Origin: Calothrix sp. HK-06
Lineage (GTDB): Bacteria > Cyanobacteriota > Cyanobacteriia > Cyanobacteriales > Nostocaceae
Assembly: GCF_001904745.1 (NCBI RefSeq)
Contig: NZ_MRCD01000014.1
Location: 1 to 64,000 of the forward strand
Reading direction: 5' to 3'
DNA: 64,000 nucleotides
Positions within the stretch are counted from its first letter, which is position 1, and every line of letters begins with the position of its first letter. Under the pieces are notes generated by a model, which saw only the letters and a program-made list of their open reading frames with translations, made no database searches and had not been told where the DNA came from. Shown here piece after piece: positions 37,841 through 46,490 of this stretch. The position numbers were made by a program, and so were the translations under genes.

Positions 37841-37912
37841 ATAGCATCCCACATCTTGAAGAATGTTCATATTGCCGAACATAAAGAAACTATAACTTTT
37901 TTTATGCAACAC

Positions 37913-37940
37913 TTGAATAACTGTTCAACTATGGTAATAT
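37913..37940 (+). promoter_or_regulatory. SmtB/ArsR-type operator and promoter of the metallothionein gene
   Basis: The palindrome TGAATA-AC-TGTTCA lies within TTGAATAACTGTTCAA (37913-37928) and matches the family pattern of zinc-responsive SmtB/AztR/BxmR sites. It overlaps a -35-like TTGAAT (37913-37918), with TAATAT (37935-37940) 16 bp further on. Binding would block RNA polymerase until metal releases the repressor. A Shine-Dalgarno AAGGG follows at 37961. Confidence 0.72.
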
Positions 37941-37973
37941 GATAAATGTACACCATACATAAGGGTGCTAGCT

Positions 37974-38141
37974 ATGACGACTGTTACTCAAATGAAATGC
38001 GCTTGTGAATCTTGCCTTTGCATAGTTTCCCTATCCAGTGCTGTGATGAAAGAAGGCAAACCTTACTGCGGCGAAGCTTGTGCAAATGGTCATCAAGATG
38101 GTAAAGGTTGCGGTCACACTGGCTGTGGATGTGATAAATAA
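37974..38141 (+). CDS. smtA: SmtA-like metallothionein
   Basis: 55 residues, binding zinc or cadmium in the cytosol. Nine Cys (residues 9, 11, 14, 16, 32, 36, 46, 51 and 53) and two His (40 and 48) follow the SmtA/BmtA pattern: KCACESCLC, YCGEACANGH, GCGHTGCGC. The zinc-finger-like fold around Cys9, Cys14, Cys32 and Cys36 is recognisable. ATG at 37974 with AAGGG upstream sets the start. No smtB-type repressor gene adjoins it, although the operator is of that type, so the repressor must be encoded elsewhere. Confidence 0.92.
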   Translation: MTTVTQMKCACESCLCIVSLSSAVMKEGKPYCGEACANGHQDGKGCGHTGCGCDK

Positions 38142-38143
38142 CG

Positions 38144-38207
38144 CTGGCAACGGATAAAGCGGATGTAACGGATAGAAGAGTTAACCATCCGTTACATCCG
38201 TTGCCAG
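38144..38207. repeat. Long inverted repeat after smtA
   Basis: Right arm ATCCGTTACATCC plus GTTGCCAG pairs with CTGGCAAC and GGATGTAACGGAT; the left arm carries an extra GGATAAAGC. The stem of about 21 bp could stop transcription from smtA, though no long U-run follows. Confidence 0.6.
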
Positions 38208-38231
38208 TATGTTAATTTTTTTTGCGACAAT

Positions 38232-38846
38232 TTAAAAATCTAAGTCATCAATTAGTTCTTCTAAAGCAGATTGTTTTATATCCTCGGATAAATAATTAAA
38301 TACTTTCTTTAATAGCTCTGGAGATGCATTATTAACAAACCAATCATTACTTGGTTCTTCTTGAATATTAAATAAATATTTTAAACGTTCATCTATAGCT
38401 TCTTTATCAGGCTTATCTATTTGCCCAATACGGGCTAACCAATCTCCATTTTTCTCTTTAAAACAATTAGCCTCAACAGTACAAATTTGATGAGCCAAGG
38501 CAAAAGACTGTTTATTCAGACCATTTTTACTAGTTGCATTAATAGGATAAGCTGTTGGTAAACCTTTATCCATTTCTCTTGTACTGGAAGTTAAGGGAAT
38601 AACAGTAAAAGTCTCTATATAACTACAATCATCTTAAAAACTATCACACGTCCAAATAATATAAGGGTGTTCCCCTCGAAACACCCTACTAGAGTTTATT
38701 ATTTGCGTGCAAGAACTAGTTTTACATGAAATCTCACCCGGTTCATTCAAATTATAAATATGAATATGACCGAGCTTACAACGAAGAGATAATCGGTAGG
38801 GATTTATAAAATATATCCAGCCCTGTCTTGGTTTCTGTCCTGCCAC
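38232..38846 (-). pseudogene. PemK/MazF-like toxin gene interrupted by an in-frame stop
   Basis: Starting at GTG 38846, the frame reads RQGWIYFINPYRLSL...VFRGEHPYIIWTCDSF, then a TAA at 38636-38634, then continues in the same frame with CSYIETFTVIPLTSSTR and, after an internal ATG (38573), LPTAYPINATSKNGL and SFALAHQICTVEAN before a natural stop at 38232. The joined product (about 204 codons) has the PemK/MazF-like order of an IYF.. N-terminal strand, a VIPLTS strand and a HQI.T segment (recognition moderate). A single CAA-to-TAA change would explain the stop. The gene starts 9 bp after the Panacea antitoxin stop. Either the toxin is dead or the two halves are made separately. Confidence 0.65.
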
Positions 38847-38855
38847 TTGATAATC

Positions 38856-39332
38856 CTAACTTAACTCACTTATTAATTTTTCTCTTTCTGCTTGTAAATT
38901 AAGCTTAACCTTTTCTTCCGGCTGATGCTTTTGTTTAACCTCAAGCATTGGAGCCGTATTATATACATAATCTAATAACTGCGGAAGCTTTTCAGAACCA
39001 GCCCACTCTCTTCTAATATTATCAAGGACTAACTTTAGACTTACAGGTAGTTGTAAATCATCAACATTACTTGCTTGGATACCCAACCTAATTAAAGTTG
39101 CATTTACCTCTCGCTCTATTGAAACTTCTTTCCCATTCATTTTATTTAAAGCTGTGTCTATATCTTCATGCCAAGGACCGAAGCTATAATAATACCAATC
39201 AAGTTCCGTAAGCTGATTACCTGTCCATTTAACAGAGTACAAATCAGCAAGATACAAAAACTTGATTAATTGTGTTTTCGTAATATTTCCTTTTGTCGCG
39301 TAAACAAAGTATTTTATGAGTTTTTCTAACAT
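38856..39332 (-). CDS. Panacea-domain protein (SocA/PanA-like antitoxin)
   Basis: 158 residues. The Panacea fold is recognised from MLEKLIKYFVYATKGNITKTQ, KFLYLADLYSVKWTGNQLT, DWYYYSFGPWHEDIDTALN and the later PLLEY-like QLLDYVYNTAPM. Panacea domains act as antitoxins for several unrelated toxins (established for PanAT systems) and as proteolytic adaptors (SocA). It is immediately upstream of an interrupted PemK/MazF-like gene, which fits an antitoxin-first operon. No DNA-binding domain is fused to it. Confidence 0.8.
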   Translation of the reverse strand: MLEKLIKYFVYATKGNITKTQLIKFLYLADLYSVKWTGNQLTELDWYYYSFGPWHEDIDTALNKMNGKEVSIEREVNATLIRLGIQASNVDDLQLPVSLKLVLDNIRREWAGSEKLPQLLDYVYNTAPMLEVKQKHQPEEKVKLNLQAEREKLISELS

Positions 39333-39586
39333 TGCTTTTTACTCTACTCTACATCAAGGCTAAGTATTAATTGATACTAAAATTTTTGCGGTAACATCTT
39401 TTAAATAATAGCGCTAATTTTTTCATGCTTCCTGACAAAATATCCCATAAAAACTGTTTCTTAGCTTCATTTAGTTCAATTATACTATATTTATTTGCAC
39501 AAAATCAATGATGCCAGTGGTAAAGTTCTAAAAACTTTACATTCTGAATGAAGGTTATCACGCTGGCATATACACCTCTGCTGTTT

Positions 39587-39652
39587 AGAAACCCAGTTTC
39601 TTTCGTTTCTGTTGAAGATTGTTGTGCTTAGTGATGAAGAAACCGGGTTTCT
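39587..39652. repeat. AGAAACC-family palindromic element
   Basis: Arms AGAAACCCAGTTTC (39587-39600) and AGAAACCGGGTTTCT (39638-39652). The spacer end CTTAGTGATG matches the element at 5488-5554, so the two share ancestry. Confidence 0.7.
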
Positions 39653-39787
39653 TTGAGATTAGTCAGTGCTTGTAAGATTAAGGACTAGGCGGCAAATATA
39701 CAGCCTTCCAAGGTTAATAGGTTTTTTGTAAAGATCATCTTGTGGGATGGGCTTTAAGAATGCCCCGTTCCATATAAACAAGTTAGC

Positions 39788-39907
39788 TCACATCTTGCAA
39801 CATTCTCAATAAGCTTAAAGAAACCGGGCTTCTGTACGAAAAATCAACGTTTTATAGCAAAGTTTTTGTCAAGAAGCCCGGTTTCTAGGCAGGCGTGCAA
39901 GATGTGA
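39788..39907. repeat. Nested composite palindrome, copy 1
   Basis: Outer arms TCACATCTTGCA (39788-39799) and TGCAAGATGTGA (39896-39907) enclose inner arms AAGAAACCGGGCTTCT and AAGAAGCCCGGTTTCT. The same architecture occurs at 43534-43666. Confidence 0.72.
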
Positions 39908-40042
39908 GTTAGGGGCGGGCATCCTTGCCCGCTCCACAATGGGCAATATATACAATGGCATATATCAACTCATGCAATTGTTACGGTAATTGCTCCCCAA
40001 GCGCGATAATATTCAATTAACTTTAGTTGTATTTTAGGTCTA

Positions 40043-41026
40043 ATGGCAGAAACATTATTCTTCAACGCTCTGCGGGAAGCCATTGATGAGGAAATGGCGC
40101 GTGATAACACTGTATTTGTACTTGGAGAGGACGTAGGACACTACGGAGGCTCTTATAAAGTAACAAAAGACCTGTACAAAAAGTATGGTGATTTGCGCGT
40201 TCTAGATACTCCCATTGCTGAAAACAGTTTTACTGGTATCGCAGTCGGCGCCGCGATGACGGGTTTACGTCCTATCATCGAGGGTATGAACATGGGATTT
40301 CTGCTCCTTGCGTTCAACCAAATTTCTAATAACGCTGGGATGTTACGCTACACGAGTGGTGGTAATTTCAAAATCCCAATGGTAATTCGTGGGCCTGGTG
40401 GTGTTGGACGCCAACTAGGAGCAGAACACTCACAGCGTCTCGAAGCTTACTTTCAAGCTGTTCCCGGTTTGAAAATTGTCGCTTGCTCAACTCCAAAAAA
40501 CGCAAAAGGACTTCTAAAAGCTGCTATTCGTGATAATAATCCAGTACTGTTTTTTGAACATGTACTGCTTTATAACTTAAAAGAAGACCTACCCGAACAA
40601 GAATACGTACTGCCACTCGATAAAGCTGAAGTTGTACGCCCTGGTAAAGATGTCACAATACTAACGTACTCACGGATGCGTCACCACGTTATGCAAGCCG
40701 TGAAGAATATAGAAAAACAAGGCTTTGACCCCGAAGTCATTGATTTAATTTCGCTCAAACCCTTAGATTTTGATACCATTGGCGCTTCTATACGCAAAAC
40801 CCACCGTGTAATTATTGTGGAAGAGTGTATGCGAACTGGTGGTATTGGCGCCGAGTTAACTGCTTCTATTAATGACCGCTTGTTTGACGAATTGGATGCA
40901 CCAGTACTACGACTGTCTTCGCAGGATATTCCAACTCCTTATAATGGCGCCTTAGAACGTTTAACTATCGTGCAACCAGAACAAATTGTCGAAGCCGTCG
41001 AAAAAATGATGACATTGCGGGTATAA
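40043..41026 (+). CDS. pdhB: Pyruvate dehydrogenase E1 component, beta subunit
   Basis: With E1-alpha, catalyses thiamine-diphosphate-dependent decarboxylation of pyruvate and acetyl transfer to lipoyl-E2. It opens [21 protein letters not shown] and continues with [20 protein letters not shown], the thiamine-activating Glu region [38 protein letters not shown] and [10 protein letters not shown]; the C-terminal domain starts [17 protein letters not shown]. 327 residues is full length. E1-alpha and E2 are not in the window. secD and secF follow, as in many cyanobacteria. Confidence 0.95.
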   Translation: MAETLFFNALREAIDEEMARDNTVFVLGEDVGHYGGSYKVTKDLYKKYGDLRVLDTPIAENSFTGIAVGAAMTGLRPIIEGMNMGFLLLAFNQISNNAGMLRYTSGGNFKIPMVIRGPGGVGRQLGAEHSQRLEAYFQAVPGLKIVACSTPKNAKGLLKAAIRDNNPVLFFEHVLLYNLKEDLPEQEYVLPLDKAEVVRPGKDVTILTYSRMRHHVMQAVKNIEKQGFDPEVIDLISLKPLDFDTIGASIRKTHRVIIVEECMRTGGIGAELTASINDRLFDELDAPVLRLSSQDIPTPYNGALERLTIVQPEQIVEAVEKMMTLRV

Positions 41027-41036
41027 AAATACCCTT

Positions 41037-41064
41037 GTAGAGATCGGCTTAATCCGGTCTCTAC
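41037..41064. repeat. GTAGAGACGT-family palindrome, copy 3
   Basis: Arms GTAGAGATCGG (41037-41047) and CCGGTCTCTAC (41054-41064) with one mismatch, 11 bp after the pdhB stop. It may act as a terminator or attenuator before secD. Confidence 0.68.
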
Positions 41065-41121
41065 ATTTATTACTGGTAAAAGAAGCGTTATCATAGCGTG
41101 TGTCCGCACTCCCGTTATGGT

Positions 41122-42543
41122 ATGCAGCAAAGACAGCAATCGCTATTAGCCCTAATTATTGTTATGGTAATTGCCGCCATCGCGGTGATTGCCACTCCTG
41201 GTTTACGTGTACCCCTTGGTCTCGATTTACAAGGAGGTTCCCAACTTACTATTCAAGTAAAGACTACACCGGAAATTAAAACAATCACTGAACGTGAAAT
41301 GGAAGCCGTTCTCAAAATCATTGAAGGACGCATTAACGGTTTAGGTGTTTCTGAAGCTGTAGTTCAACAAGCCGGCAGTGACAAAATTTTAGTACAACTC
41401 CCTGGTGTTAAAGACCCTGAACAAGCCGAAAAAGTTTTGGGTGGAACTGCTCAGTTAGAGTTTCGCAAGCAAAAACCAGGTACAGAAACCCAACTTCCTG
41501 TGTTTTTCGCCTCACGCAGCGAGTTAAAGGCAAAGCTTGACCAGGCACGTAAAGGCAAAGATTCTTCAGCAATCGCTAAAATTGAAGAAGATTTACAAAA
41601 AAATAATCAAGCTATAGCAGAATTATTTGAAAGTACTAATCCTCCACTTAGCGGTAAATTTCTCAAAGATGCCCAAGGTACACCTACCCAAAGCACTGCC
41701 TGGGAAGTCGCAATCAGTTTTAATCAACAAGGTGGCGATTTATTTGCCCAAATAACTAAGGAACTCGCTGGTACTGGAAGAAGTATTGGTATTTTTCTTG
41801 ATAATGAACTTATTAGCTTTCCAAGTGTCGGCGCCCAATTTGCTGCTACAGGTATTACCGGAGGTAATGCGGTAATTACTGGTAATTTTACTGCCCAAGA
41901 AGCTAGTGGCTTAGGTATTCAGTTACGCGGCGGCGCCCTCCCTGTTCCTGTGGCAATCGTCGAAAACCGCACCGTCGGCGCCACCCTTGGTAAAGACAGT
42001 ATTCAAAGCAGTATTTATGCTGGTATTGGTGGTCTAACTCTTGTACTAGTATTTATGGCAGTGTACTATAGACTACCAGGTATTTTAGCGGATATCGCAT
42101 TAATCATTTACGCTTTACTTTCCTGGGCTGCTTTTGGTTTGTTGCAGGTGACGATAACATTACCTGGTATCGCTGGCTTTGTTCTCAGCATTGGGATGGC
42201 AGTTGATGCCAACGTTTTAATTTTTGAACGGACGCGCGAAGAATTGCAGGCAGGTAAAACTTTGTACCGTTCTGTTGAATCAGGCTTTTATCGAGCTTTT
42301 TCCAGTATTTTAGATGGTAATGTCACAACCTGGATTGCCTGCTTCTTCCTGTTTATTTTTGGTTCCGGTTTAGTCAAAGGCTTTGCTGTAACCTTAAGTA
42401 TAGGAGTACTGGTTAGTATGTTTACAGCAGTTACATGTAGTCGCACTTTCATGTTTTTGGCGATAGGAATTCCCGCATTGAAGAAACCAGAATATTTTTG
42501 TCCTAACTTGGCGCCAGCTAAAAAAGTGGAGGCAGCACGATGA
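41122..42543 (+). CDS. secD: Protein translocase subunit SecD
   Basis: Inner- or thylakoid-membrane component that uses the proton gradient to help complete Sec export. Helix 1 (about 7-27) is followed by [14 protein letters not shown], a large periplasmic domain, and five C-terminal helices beginning after [21 protein letters not shown] region motifs include [23 protein letters not shown], with the conserved Asp. ATG at 41122 ([12 protein letters not shown]) is preferred to the GTG eight codons earlier because it starts just before helix 1. The stop overlaps the secF start (ATGA). Confidence 0.94.
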   Translation: MQQRQQSLLALIIVMVIAAIAVIATPGLRVPLGLDLQGGSQLTIQVKTTPEIKTITEREMEAVLKIIEGRINGLGVSEAVVQQAGSDKILVQLPGVKDPEQAEKVLGGTAQLEFRKQKPGTETQLPVFFASRSELKAKLDQARKGKDSSAIAKIEEDLQKNNQAIAELFESTNPPLSGKFLKDAQGTPTQSTAWEVAISFNQQGGDLFAQITKELAGTGRSIGIFLDNELISFPSVGAQFAATGITGGNAVITGNFTAQEASGLGIQLRGGALPVPVAIVENRTVGATLGKDSIQSSIYAGIGGLTLVLVFMAVYYRLPGILADIALIIYALLSWAAFGLLQVTITLPGIAGFVLSIGMAVDANVLIFERTREELQAGKTLYRSVESGFYRAFSSILDGNVTTWIACFFLFIFGSGLVKGFAVTLSIGVLVSMFTAVTCSRTFMFLAIGIPALKKPEYFCPNLAPAKKVEAAR

Positions 42544-43511
42544 AACTAGCTGTAAATAAAACCCGCTCTATATGGTGGAGTATTTCTTCTGCTTTACTTA
42601 TCATCGGTATTATCTCGATGGTAATTTCCACGTTTAACCCTCAAATTAAGGCGCCTCTACGTCCTGGTTTAGATTTTATTGGTGGTACACGCTTACAGTT
42701 AGAAAGAGACTGCACACAACCTGGAAACTGTGATAAGCCAATCGATATCAACGCTGTACGTGATATCGCTAAATCCCAAGGACTCGGCGACGCGAGTATT
42801 CAGCTTGTTACCGATAAAGAAACAAGAAAAGAGAACGGTATCTCAATTCGCTCCAAAGACTTAAGTCCTGAACAGCGCACTCAACTCGAAAACGCACTCT
42901 CTGAAAAAATCGGCGCCTTTAACCCAGAAAAGAAGTCAATTGACACCGTAGGTCCCACTCTTGGACGAGAGCTATTTACCTCTGGTTTAACTGCTCTATT
43001 TTTGTCACTTATTGGTATATTAGTTTACTTAAGATTCCGTTTTCAGTGGGATTATGCTGTATTTGCAATTGTTGCTCTGTTTCACGATGTATTAATTACA
43101 CTCGGTGTATTCTCAATACTAGGTTTTTTTGGTATTGAGGTAGACAGCTTATTTGTTGTTGCCCTGCTGACAATTGTTGGTTTCTCAGTTAACGACACTG
43201 TGGTAATTTACGACCGAATTCGAGAAACAGCGCAAATTGAAAAAGGGCGCCCCATCGCCGAAATTGTTGATGACGCAGTAGACCAAACCCTCGCACGCTC
43301 GATTAATACCACTTTCACAACGTTGTTAACGCTGTTCGCTATCTTCTTATTTGGTGGAGAAACACTCAAAATCTTTTCTTTGTCTTTGATTGTTGGCTTT
43401 ACTATGGGTGCTTATTCCAGCATCTTTATCGCAAGCACTTTACTTGCTTGGTGGAGACAACGAAGCGAAAAAAGCGCCCCTCCCCCAAATACCGAATCAG
43501 TTGCAACCTGA
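42540..43511 (+). CDS. secF: Protein translocase subunit SecF
   Basis: Partner of SecD. An N-terminal helix (about 11-31) precedes [14 protein letters not shown], a periplasmic domain with a cyanobacterial insert ([15 protein letters not shown], two Cys), [15 protein letters not shown] and five helices with [24 protein letters not shown] and [17 protein letters not shown]. It overlaps secD by 4 bp, indicating coupled translation. 323 residues is normal. Confidence 0.95.
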   Translation: MKLAVNKTRSIWWSISSALLIIGIISMVISTFNPQIKAPLRPGLDFIGGTRLQLERDCTQPGNCDKPIDINAVRDIAKSQGLGDASIQLVTDKETRKENGISIRSKDLSPEQRTQLENALSEKIGAFNPEKKSIDTVGPTLGRELFTSGLTALFLSLIGILVYLRFRFQWDYAVFAIVALFHDVLITLGVFSILGFFGIEVDSLFVVALLTIVGFSVNDTVVIYDRIRETAQIEKGRPIAEIVDDAVDQTLARSINTTFTTLLTLFAIFLFGGETLKIFSLSLIVGFTMGAYSSIFIASTLLAWWRQRSEKSAPPPNTESVAT

Positions 43512-43533
43512 ACATCAATAAATAAAGACAGCA

Positions 43534-43666
43534 GGGTATCTCACATCTTGCACCAGTCCGAGAAACCGGGCTTCTTGAGAAATATTTTGCGCGCGTACCC
43601 CTAGTTTTTCGTAAATAAGCCCGGTTTCTTTGAGCTTGTTGACAATGGTGCAAGATATAAGGTATC
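43534..43666. repeat. Nested composite palindrome, copy 2
   Basis: Outer arms around CTCACATCTTGCACCA and TGGTGCAAGATATAAGG, inner arms AGAAACCGGGCTTCTTGA (43561-43578) and AATAAGCCCGGTTTCTTTGA (about 43615-43633). It lies just after secF and resembles 39788-39907. Confidence 0.72.
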
Positions 43667-43711
43667 CCCCTGCTTCTTCCAATTTTACTTATATTTTCAA
43701 TTCCTGATTTC

Positions 43712-44092
43712 ATGGAAAATCTAGACAAAGACCCTATTTTTAATGCACAAGTTCAGAAATTACACAGACTTACAGTTTATGCTCGGTGGTTATTTGTTGG
43801 TTTTCTGTGGATTTTTATTGCTCCTATCTGTTTATGGAATTTACGTGGAGAAATTGCTTTATGGCGCCAGTATTTCACATGGGTGGCTGTGCGCTACGGT
43901 CTTTACTTCCACCCACTAGCTACCCTCGGTTTAGCATTTTGTATCGGCATGACAACATCTGTACTGGTCTGGCAAAGTCGAAATATTTTATTTGGTTTAC
44001 CTCAACGCGATAGAGAACGTCTCGAAAAACAACTCTTTCTAATTCGAGAACAAGGTGCCACACATCCTTTATGGAAGTGGATTTTTCAGTAG
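43712..44092 (+). CDS. Conserved small membrane protein, unknown function
   Basis: 126 residues with two clear membrane helices, about 25-45 (ARWLFVGFLWIFIAPICLW) and 68-90 (LYFHPLATLGLAFCIGMTTSV). A cytosolic, charged C-terminus (LPQRDRERLEKQLFLIREQG) follows. No enzymatic motif. The stop TAG is formed at the edge of an AGAAACC repeat. It lies between secF and a GNAT gene and is probably an independent gene. Confidence 0.65.
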   Translation: MENLDKDPIFNAQVQKLHRLTVYARWLFVGFLWIFIAPICLWNLRGEIALWRQYFTWVAVRYGLYFHPLATLGLAFCIGMTTSVLVWQSRNILFGLPQRDRERLEKQLFLIREQGATHPLWKWIFQ

Positions 44093-44157
44093 AAACCGGG
44101 TTTCTTTGTCAAATATTGTAATAAAAATGAAGATTTTGCTTAGAAACCCGGTTTCTT
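44090..44157. repeat. AGAAACC-family palindromic element
   Basis: Arms AGAAACCGGGTTTCTTT (44091-44107) and AGAAACCCGGTTTCTT (44142-44157) around a 34-bp AT-rich spacer. Confidence 0.75.
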
Positions 44158-44293
44158 GTTATCAAACCTTAACATACTGTAATCTTTTTTTATATAAATC
44201 ATTACAATAGTAGTCATAAATGTGTTCTGTGAAACATTTCGCAGAATAAAAGTAAGTAAATTAAGTAAAAATTGTGAATTTGGTATTATCAAT

Positions 44294-44761
44294 ATGAGTA
44301 ATGCTCACATTCAATTTAGCTCGCGCAAGTCAGATGTAGACTTAGAGCAATTGCGCGAATTATTTAAAATTGCGGCATTTTGGGCATCTGAGCGCAGCAC
44401 TGAGGATTTAAGTATCGCAGTCGCTAATAGTGAACCTGTGATAACAGTTAAAGATAGGGAAAGATTGATAGGTTTTGCAAGGGCAACAAGTGACGGTATA
44501 TATAGAGCTACAATTTGGGACGTTGTAATTCATCCTGATTACCGTTCTCAAGGACTTGGTAGCAAGTTAGTAGAAACTGTTTTGAGTCACCCCAAAGTCA
44601 ATCAAGTTGAGCGTACATACTTAATGACAACTCATCGACAGGGGTTTTACGAAAAAATTGGGTTTGAGAAAAATTCTACAACCACAATGGTTATATACAA
44701 TCAATCTCACTTTAACTCGCTGCAATCATCGATGCAGTTTCAAGAGGTCCTAGGGGGATAG
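44294..44761 (+). CDS. GNAT family N-acetyltransferase
   Basis: 155 residues from ATG 44294 (MSNAHIQFSSRKSDVD); earlier in-frame starts add an unrelated tail. GNAT motifs: [33 protein letters not shown], with the acetyl-CoA pyrophosphate loop RSQGLGSKLV, then YEKIGFEKN. The core is closely similar to the GNAT at 49075, so the two are paralogues. The substrate is unknown. Its last 50 bp overlap the convergent gene at 44712. Confidence 0.8.
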   Translation: MSNAHIQFSSRKSDVDLEQLRELFKIAAFWASERSTEDLSIAVANSEPVITVKDRERLIGFARATSDGIYRATIWDVVIHPDYRSQGLGSKLVETVLSHPKVNQVERTYLMTTHRQGFYEKIGFEKNSTTTMVIYNQSHFNSLQSSMQFQEVLGG

Positions 44762-45644
44762 AAATTTGCAATCTCGTTGTTGGTTGTGATTGTGTGTTGT
44801 CTGGGTATGGAACAACTTCAAGCTTGCCTCCTAATACTTCAAGTATAGTTATGGCTAGTAGTAATTTCATACCTGGTGATATTGGGTTGTCTTCGAGTTC
44901 TTTCAAGTTTTCTTGAGTTTTAATATTCATTAGATTTACGACTTCACTGCTTGGAAACGCATAAGCTGGTACGTCTAACCAAAGGTAAGTATATTTGTTT
45001 GTATCGGCGCCTGAAATAGATACAGAAATACTGCCTTCTTCCATTTGTACTTCCATTTGAGCAATTGCAGTCTCGATTAAAATTATTAGTACTTGCCGTA
45101 GCCATTTAATATCTGTCAACACGTATACTTCTGGGTCGGGCAATGAAATTTTAAATGGATAATTGCGATTTTCTGCCAACATATATATCAAATCATGAAC
45201 TTCCTGTAAGAGTTCATTCAAAGATTGTGGCTGCATATGTAGACAATTAGTACCGCGTTCTGCACGGGCAACATTGAGAATTTCATCAATCAACTTTAGC
45301 AATTTTAACGCTCGTTCATGAGCATCAGCGATAAATTGGCGTTCTTCTTCTGGACTTTCACATAAATCAGACAAAATCAACTGATGCAAACCAATTAAAC
45401 CGTTTAACGGTGAACGCAATACGTGTGTTGTGCGTGCTAAAAAACCTGCTTTAAACTGGCTCATCTCAGTTGCAAGACTATATGCTAAGTAAAGATGCTT
45501 AATTTGGTTTCGCAGTTCGTTTACTTCGTCTTGATGCGAATTTTCTAATACAATTGACCTAGATTTTGTGTTAGCAAACAAACTGCTCCATCCGGCGCCA
45601 ATTAATAGTCCTACCGCTAAATATATCCAATTGTTCCAATTCAT
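44712..45644 (-). CDS. Histidine kinase-like membrane protein with degenerate ATPase domain
   Basis: 310 residues. An N-terminal helix (about 6-24) anchors it. The HisKA region has ARTTHVLRSPLNGLIGLHQL with the phospho-acceptor-like His74. The following domain has the spacing of a HATPase but lacks the N-box Asn (IETAIAQMEVQM) and has no recognisable DxGxG or GxGLGL boxes. It may be phosphorylated by another kinase or act as a scaffold (inference). The 3' end overlaps the convergent GNAT gene by 50 bp. Confidence 0.7.
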   Translation of the reverse strand: MNWNNWIYLAVGLLIGAGWSSLFANTKSRSIVLENSHQDEVNELRNQIKHLYLAYSLATEMSQFKAGFLARTTHVLRSPLNGLIGLHQLILSDLCESPEEERQFIADAHERALKLLKLIDEILNVARAERGTNCLHMQPQSLNELLQEVHDLIYMLAENRNYPFKISLPDPEVYVLTDIKWLRQVLIILIETAIAQMEVQMEEGSISVSISGADTNKYTYLWLDVPAYAFPSSEVVNLMNIKTQENLKELEDNPISPGMKLLLAITILEVLGGKLEVVPYPDNTQSQPTTRLQISIPLGPLETASMIAAS

Positions 45645-45676
45645 AATTTGCTGTCATTAACTTAAAATAAAATCCT

Positions 45677-45764
45677 AGAAACCAGGTTTCTTTGTTGAAA
45701 TATTGTGATTAAAATTAGGATTTGTCTGCGACAATGAATGTGTAGAAACCAGGTTTCGGTTTCT
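45677..45764. repeat. AGAAACC-family palindromic element
   Basis: Arms AGAAACCAGGTTTCT (45677-45691) and AGAAACCAGGTTTCGG (45744-45759) separated by ~52 bp. It adjoins the tsaC stop codon. Confidence 0.68.
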
Positions 45765-46351
45765 TAGCTTATAAATTTTAAGGCACCTTGTCGCAAAATA
45801 TCCCAATTATTACCATTCCATTTTATGACGGTTGAAGGTACTCCAATGGCAGCAGTATCTTGGCATTGACTATCGGAGAGTGTAAGCACTTGTGGAAACT
45901 GTTTAGCAATTTCTGTCATAGTTAGCAAAGCACTTTGACCAGATAGGTTAGCGCTTGTAGTAGCTAAAGGGCCAGTTTGTGCCAAAATTGAACACGCGAT
46001 TTCACTTGCTGGCACCCGTACACCAATTGTTGTAGGGTCATTCGGATTCATTGTTTTTGCAACAAGTGCTTCCGTTGGTAACACCATTGTTAATGCACCA
46101 GGCAAATATTTAGCTGCGACTTGGCGCCAAATTTCCAATTCAGATTTACTACCATCTACAAAATTCCACAATTCAGATGGACTTGCTGCCATTAAAATTA
46201 AAGGTTTATCTAAACTGCGTTGTTTTGCTATGTAAATCAAATCAGCATTTTCTGGTTTTGCTGCAAGTGCTGGAACAGTATCAGTAGGAAAGCTGACTAG
46301 TAAACCTTTACGCGCTCCATCAATCAGCGCATCCATTGAAACTTGAGGCAT
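45764..46351 (-). CDS. tsaC: Threonylcarbamoyl-AMP synthase
   Basis: Makes threonylcarbamoyl-AMP from threonine, bicarbonate and ATP, the first step of t6A37 tRNA modification. The YrdC/Sua5 motifs are GLLVSFPTDTVPALAAKPEN, KQRSLDKPLILMAAS, YLPGALTMVLP, TIGVRVPASEIA and the KSxN-like LATTSANLSGQ. ATG at 46351 (MPQVSMDALI) is chosen because the longer frame would translate tandem repeats upstream. About 195 residues is normal for the short form. The partner gene tsaD lies 5.3 kb away at 51683. Confidence 0.9.
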   Translation of the reverse strand: MPQVSMDALIDGARKGLLVSFPTDTVPALAAKPENADLIYIAKQRSLDKPLILMAASPSELWNFVDGSKSELEIWRQVAAKYLPGALTMVLPTEALVAKTMNPNDPTTIGVRVPASEIACSILAQTGPLATTSANLSGQSALLTMTEIAKQFPQVLTLSDSQCQDTAAIGVPSTVIKWNGNNWDILRQGALKFIS

Positions 46352-46359
46352 ACATTTTG

Positions 46360-46440
46360 TGTAAGGGCGGGATATCTCACCTATTGTAAGGGCGGATATC
46401 ACACCTATTGTAAGGGCGATATCACACCTATTGTAAGGGC
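46360..46440. repeat. Tandem repeat, 23-25 bp unit, about 3.4 copies
   Basis: Units begin TGTAAGGGCG at 46360, 46385, 46409 and 46432; each continues GATATCACACCTAT with small indels. The last unit runs into the GGGCGGGTT palindrome, suggesting the array grew from its edge. It lies directly upstream of tsaC. Confidence 0.82.
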
Positions 46441-46490
46441 GGGTTAACCCATATCCTACTTAATAATAAAAATTTAGCTAAACCCGCCCC
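46437..46490. repeat. GGGCGGGTT-family interspersed palindrome, copy 3
   Basis: Arms GGGCGGGTTAACCC and AGCTAAACCCGCCCC with a core CATATCCTACTTAATAA. It overlaps the 3' end of prmC and supplies its stop. Confidence 0.75.

Larger units (their letters stand above)
39333..40042. other. Intergenic region packed with repeats
   Basis: 710 bp without a supportable gene. It contains an AGAAACC element (39587-39652), degenerate and partial GGGCATCC palindromes (about 39739-39775 and 39915-39932) and a nested ~120-bp element (39788-39907). The pdhB promoter must lie in the last ~100 bp. Confidence 0.6.

Noticed and set aside
37559-37912. 117-residue leftward open frame upstream of the restriction gene
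   Set aside because: Its central part is the translation of a perfect hairpin repeat (37781-37840) and the remainder has no coding character.
46360-46440. CRISPR array
   Set aside because: The units are contiguous tandem copies of 23-25 bp with no spacers between them.
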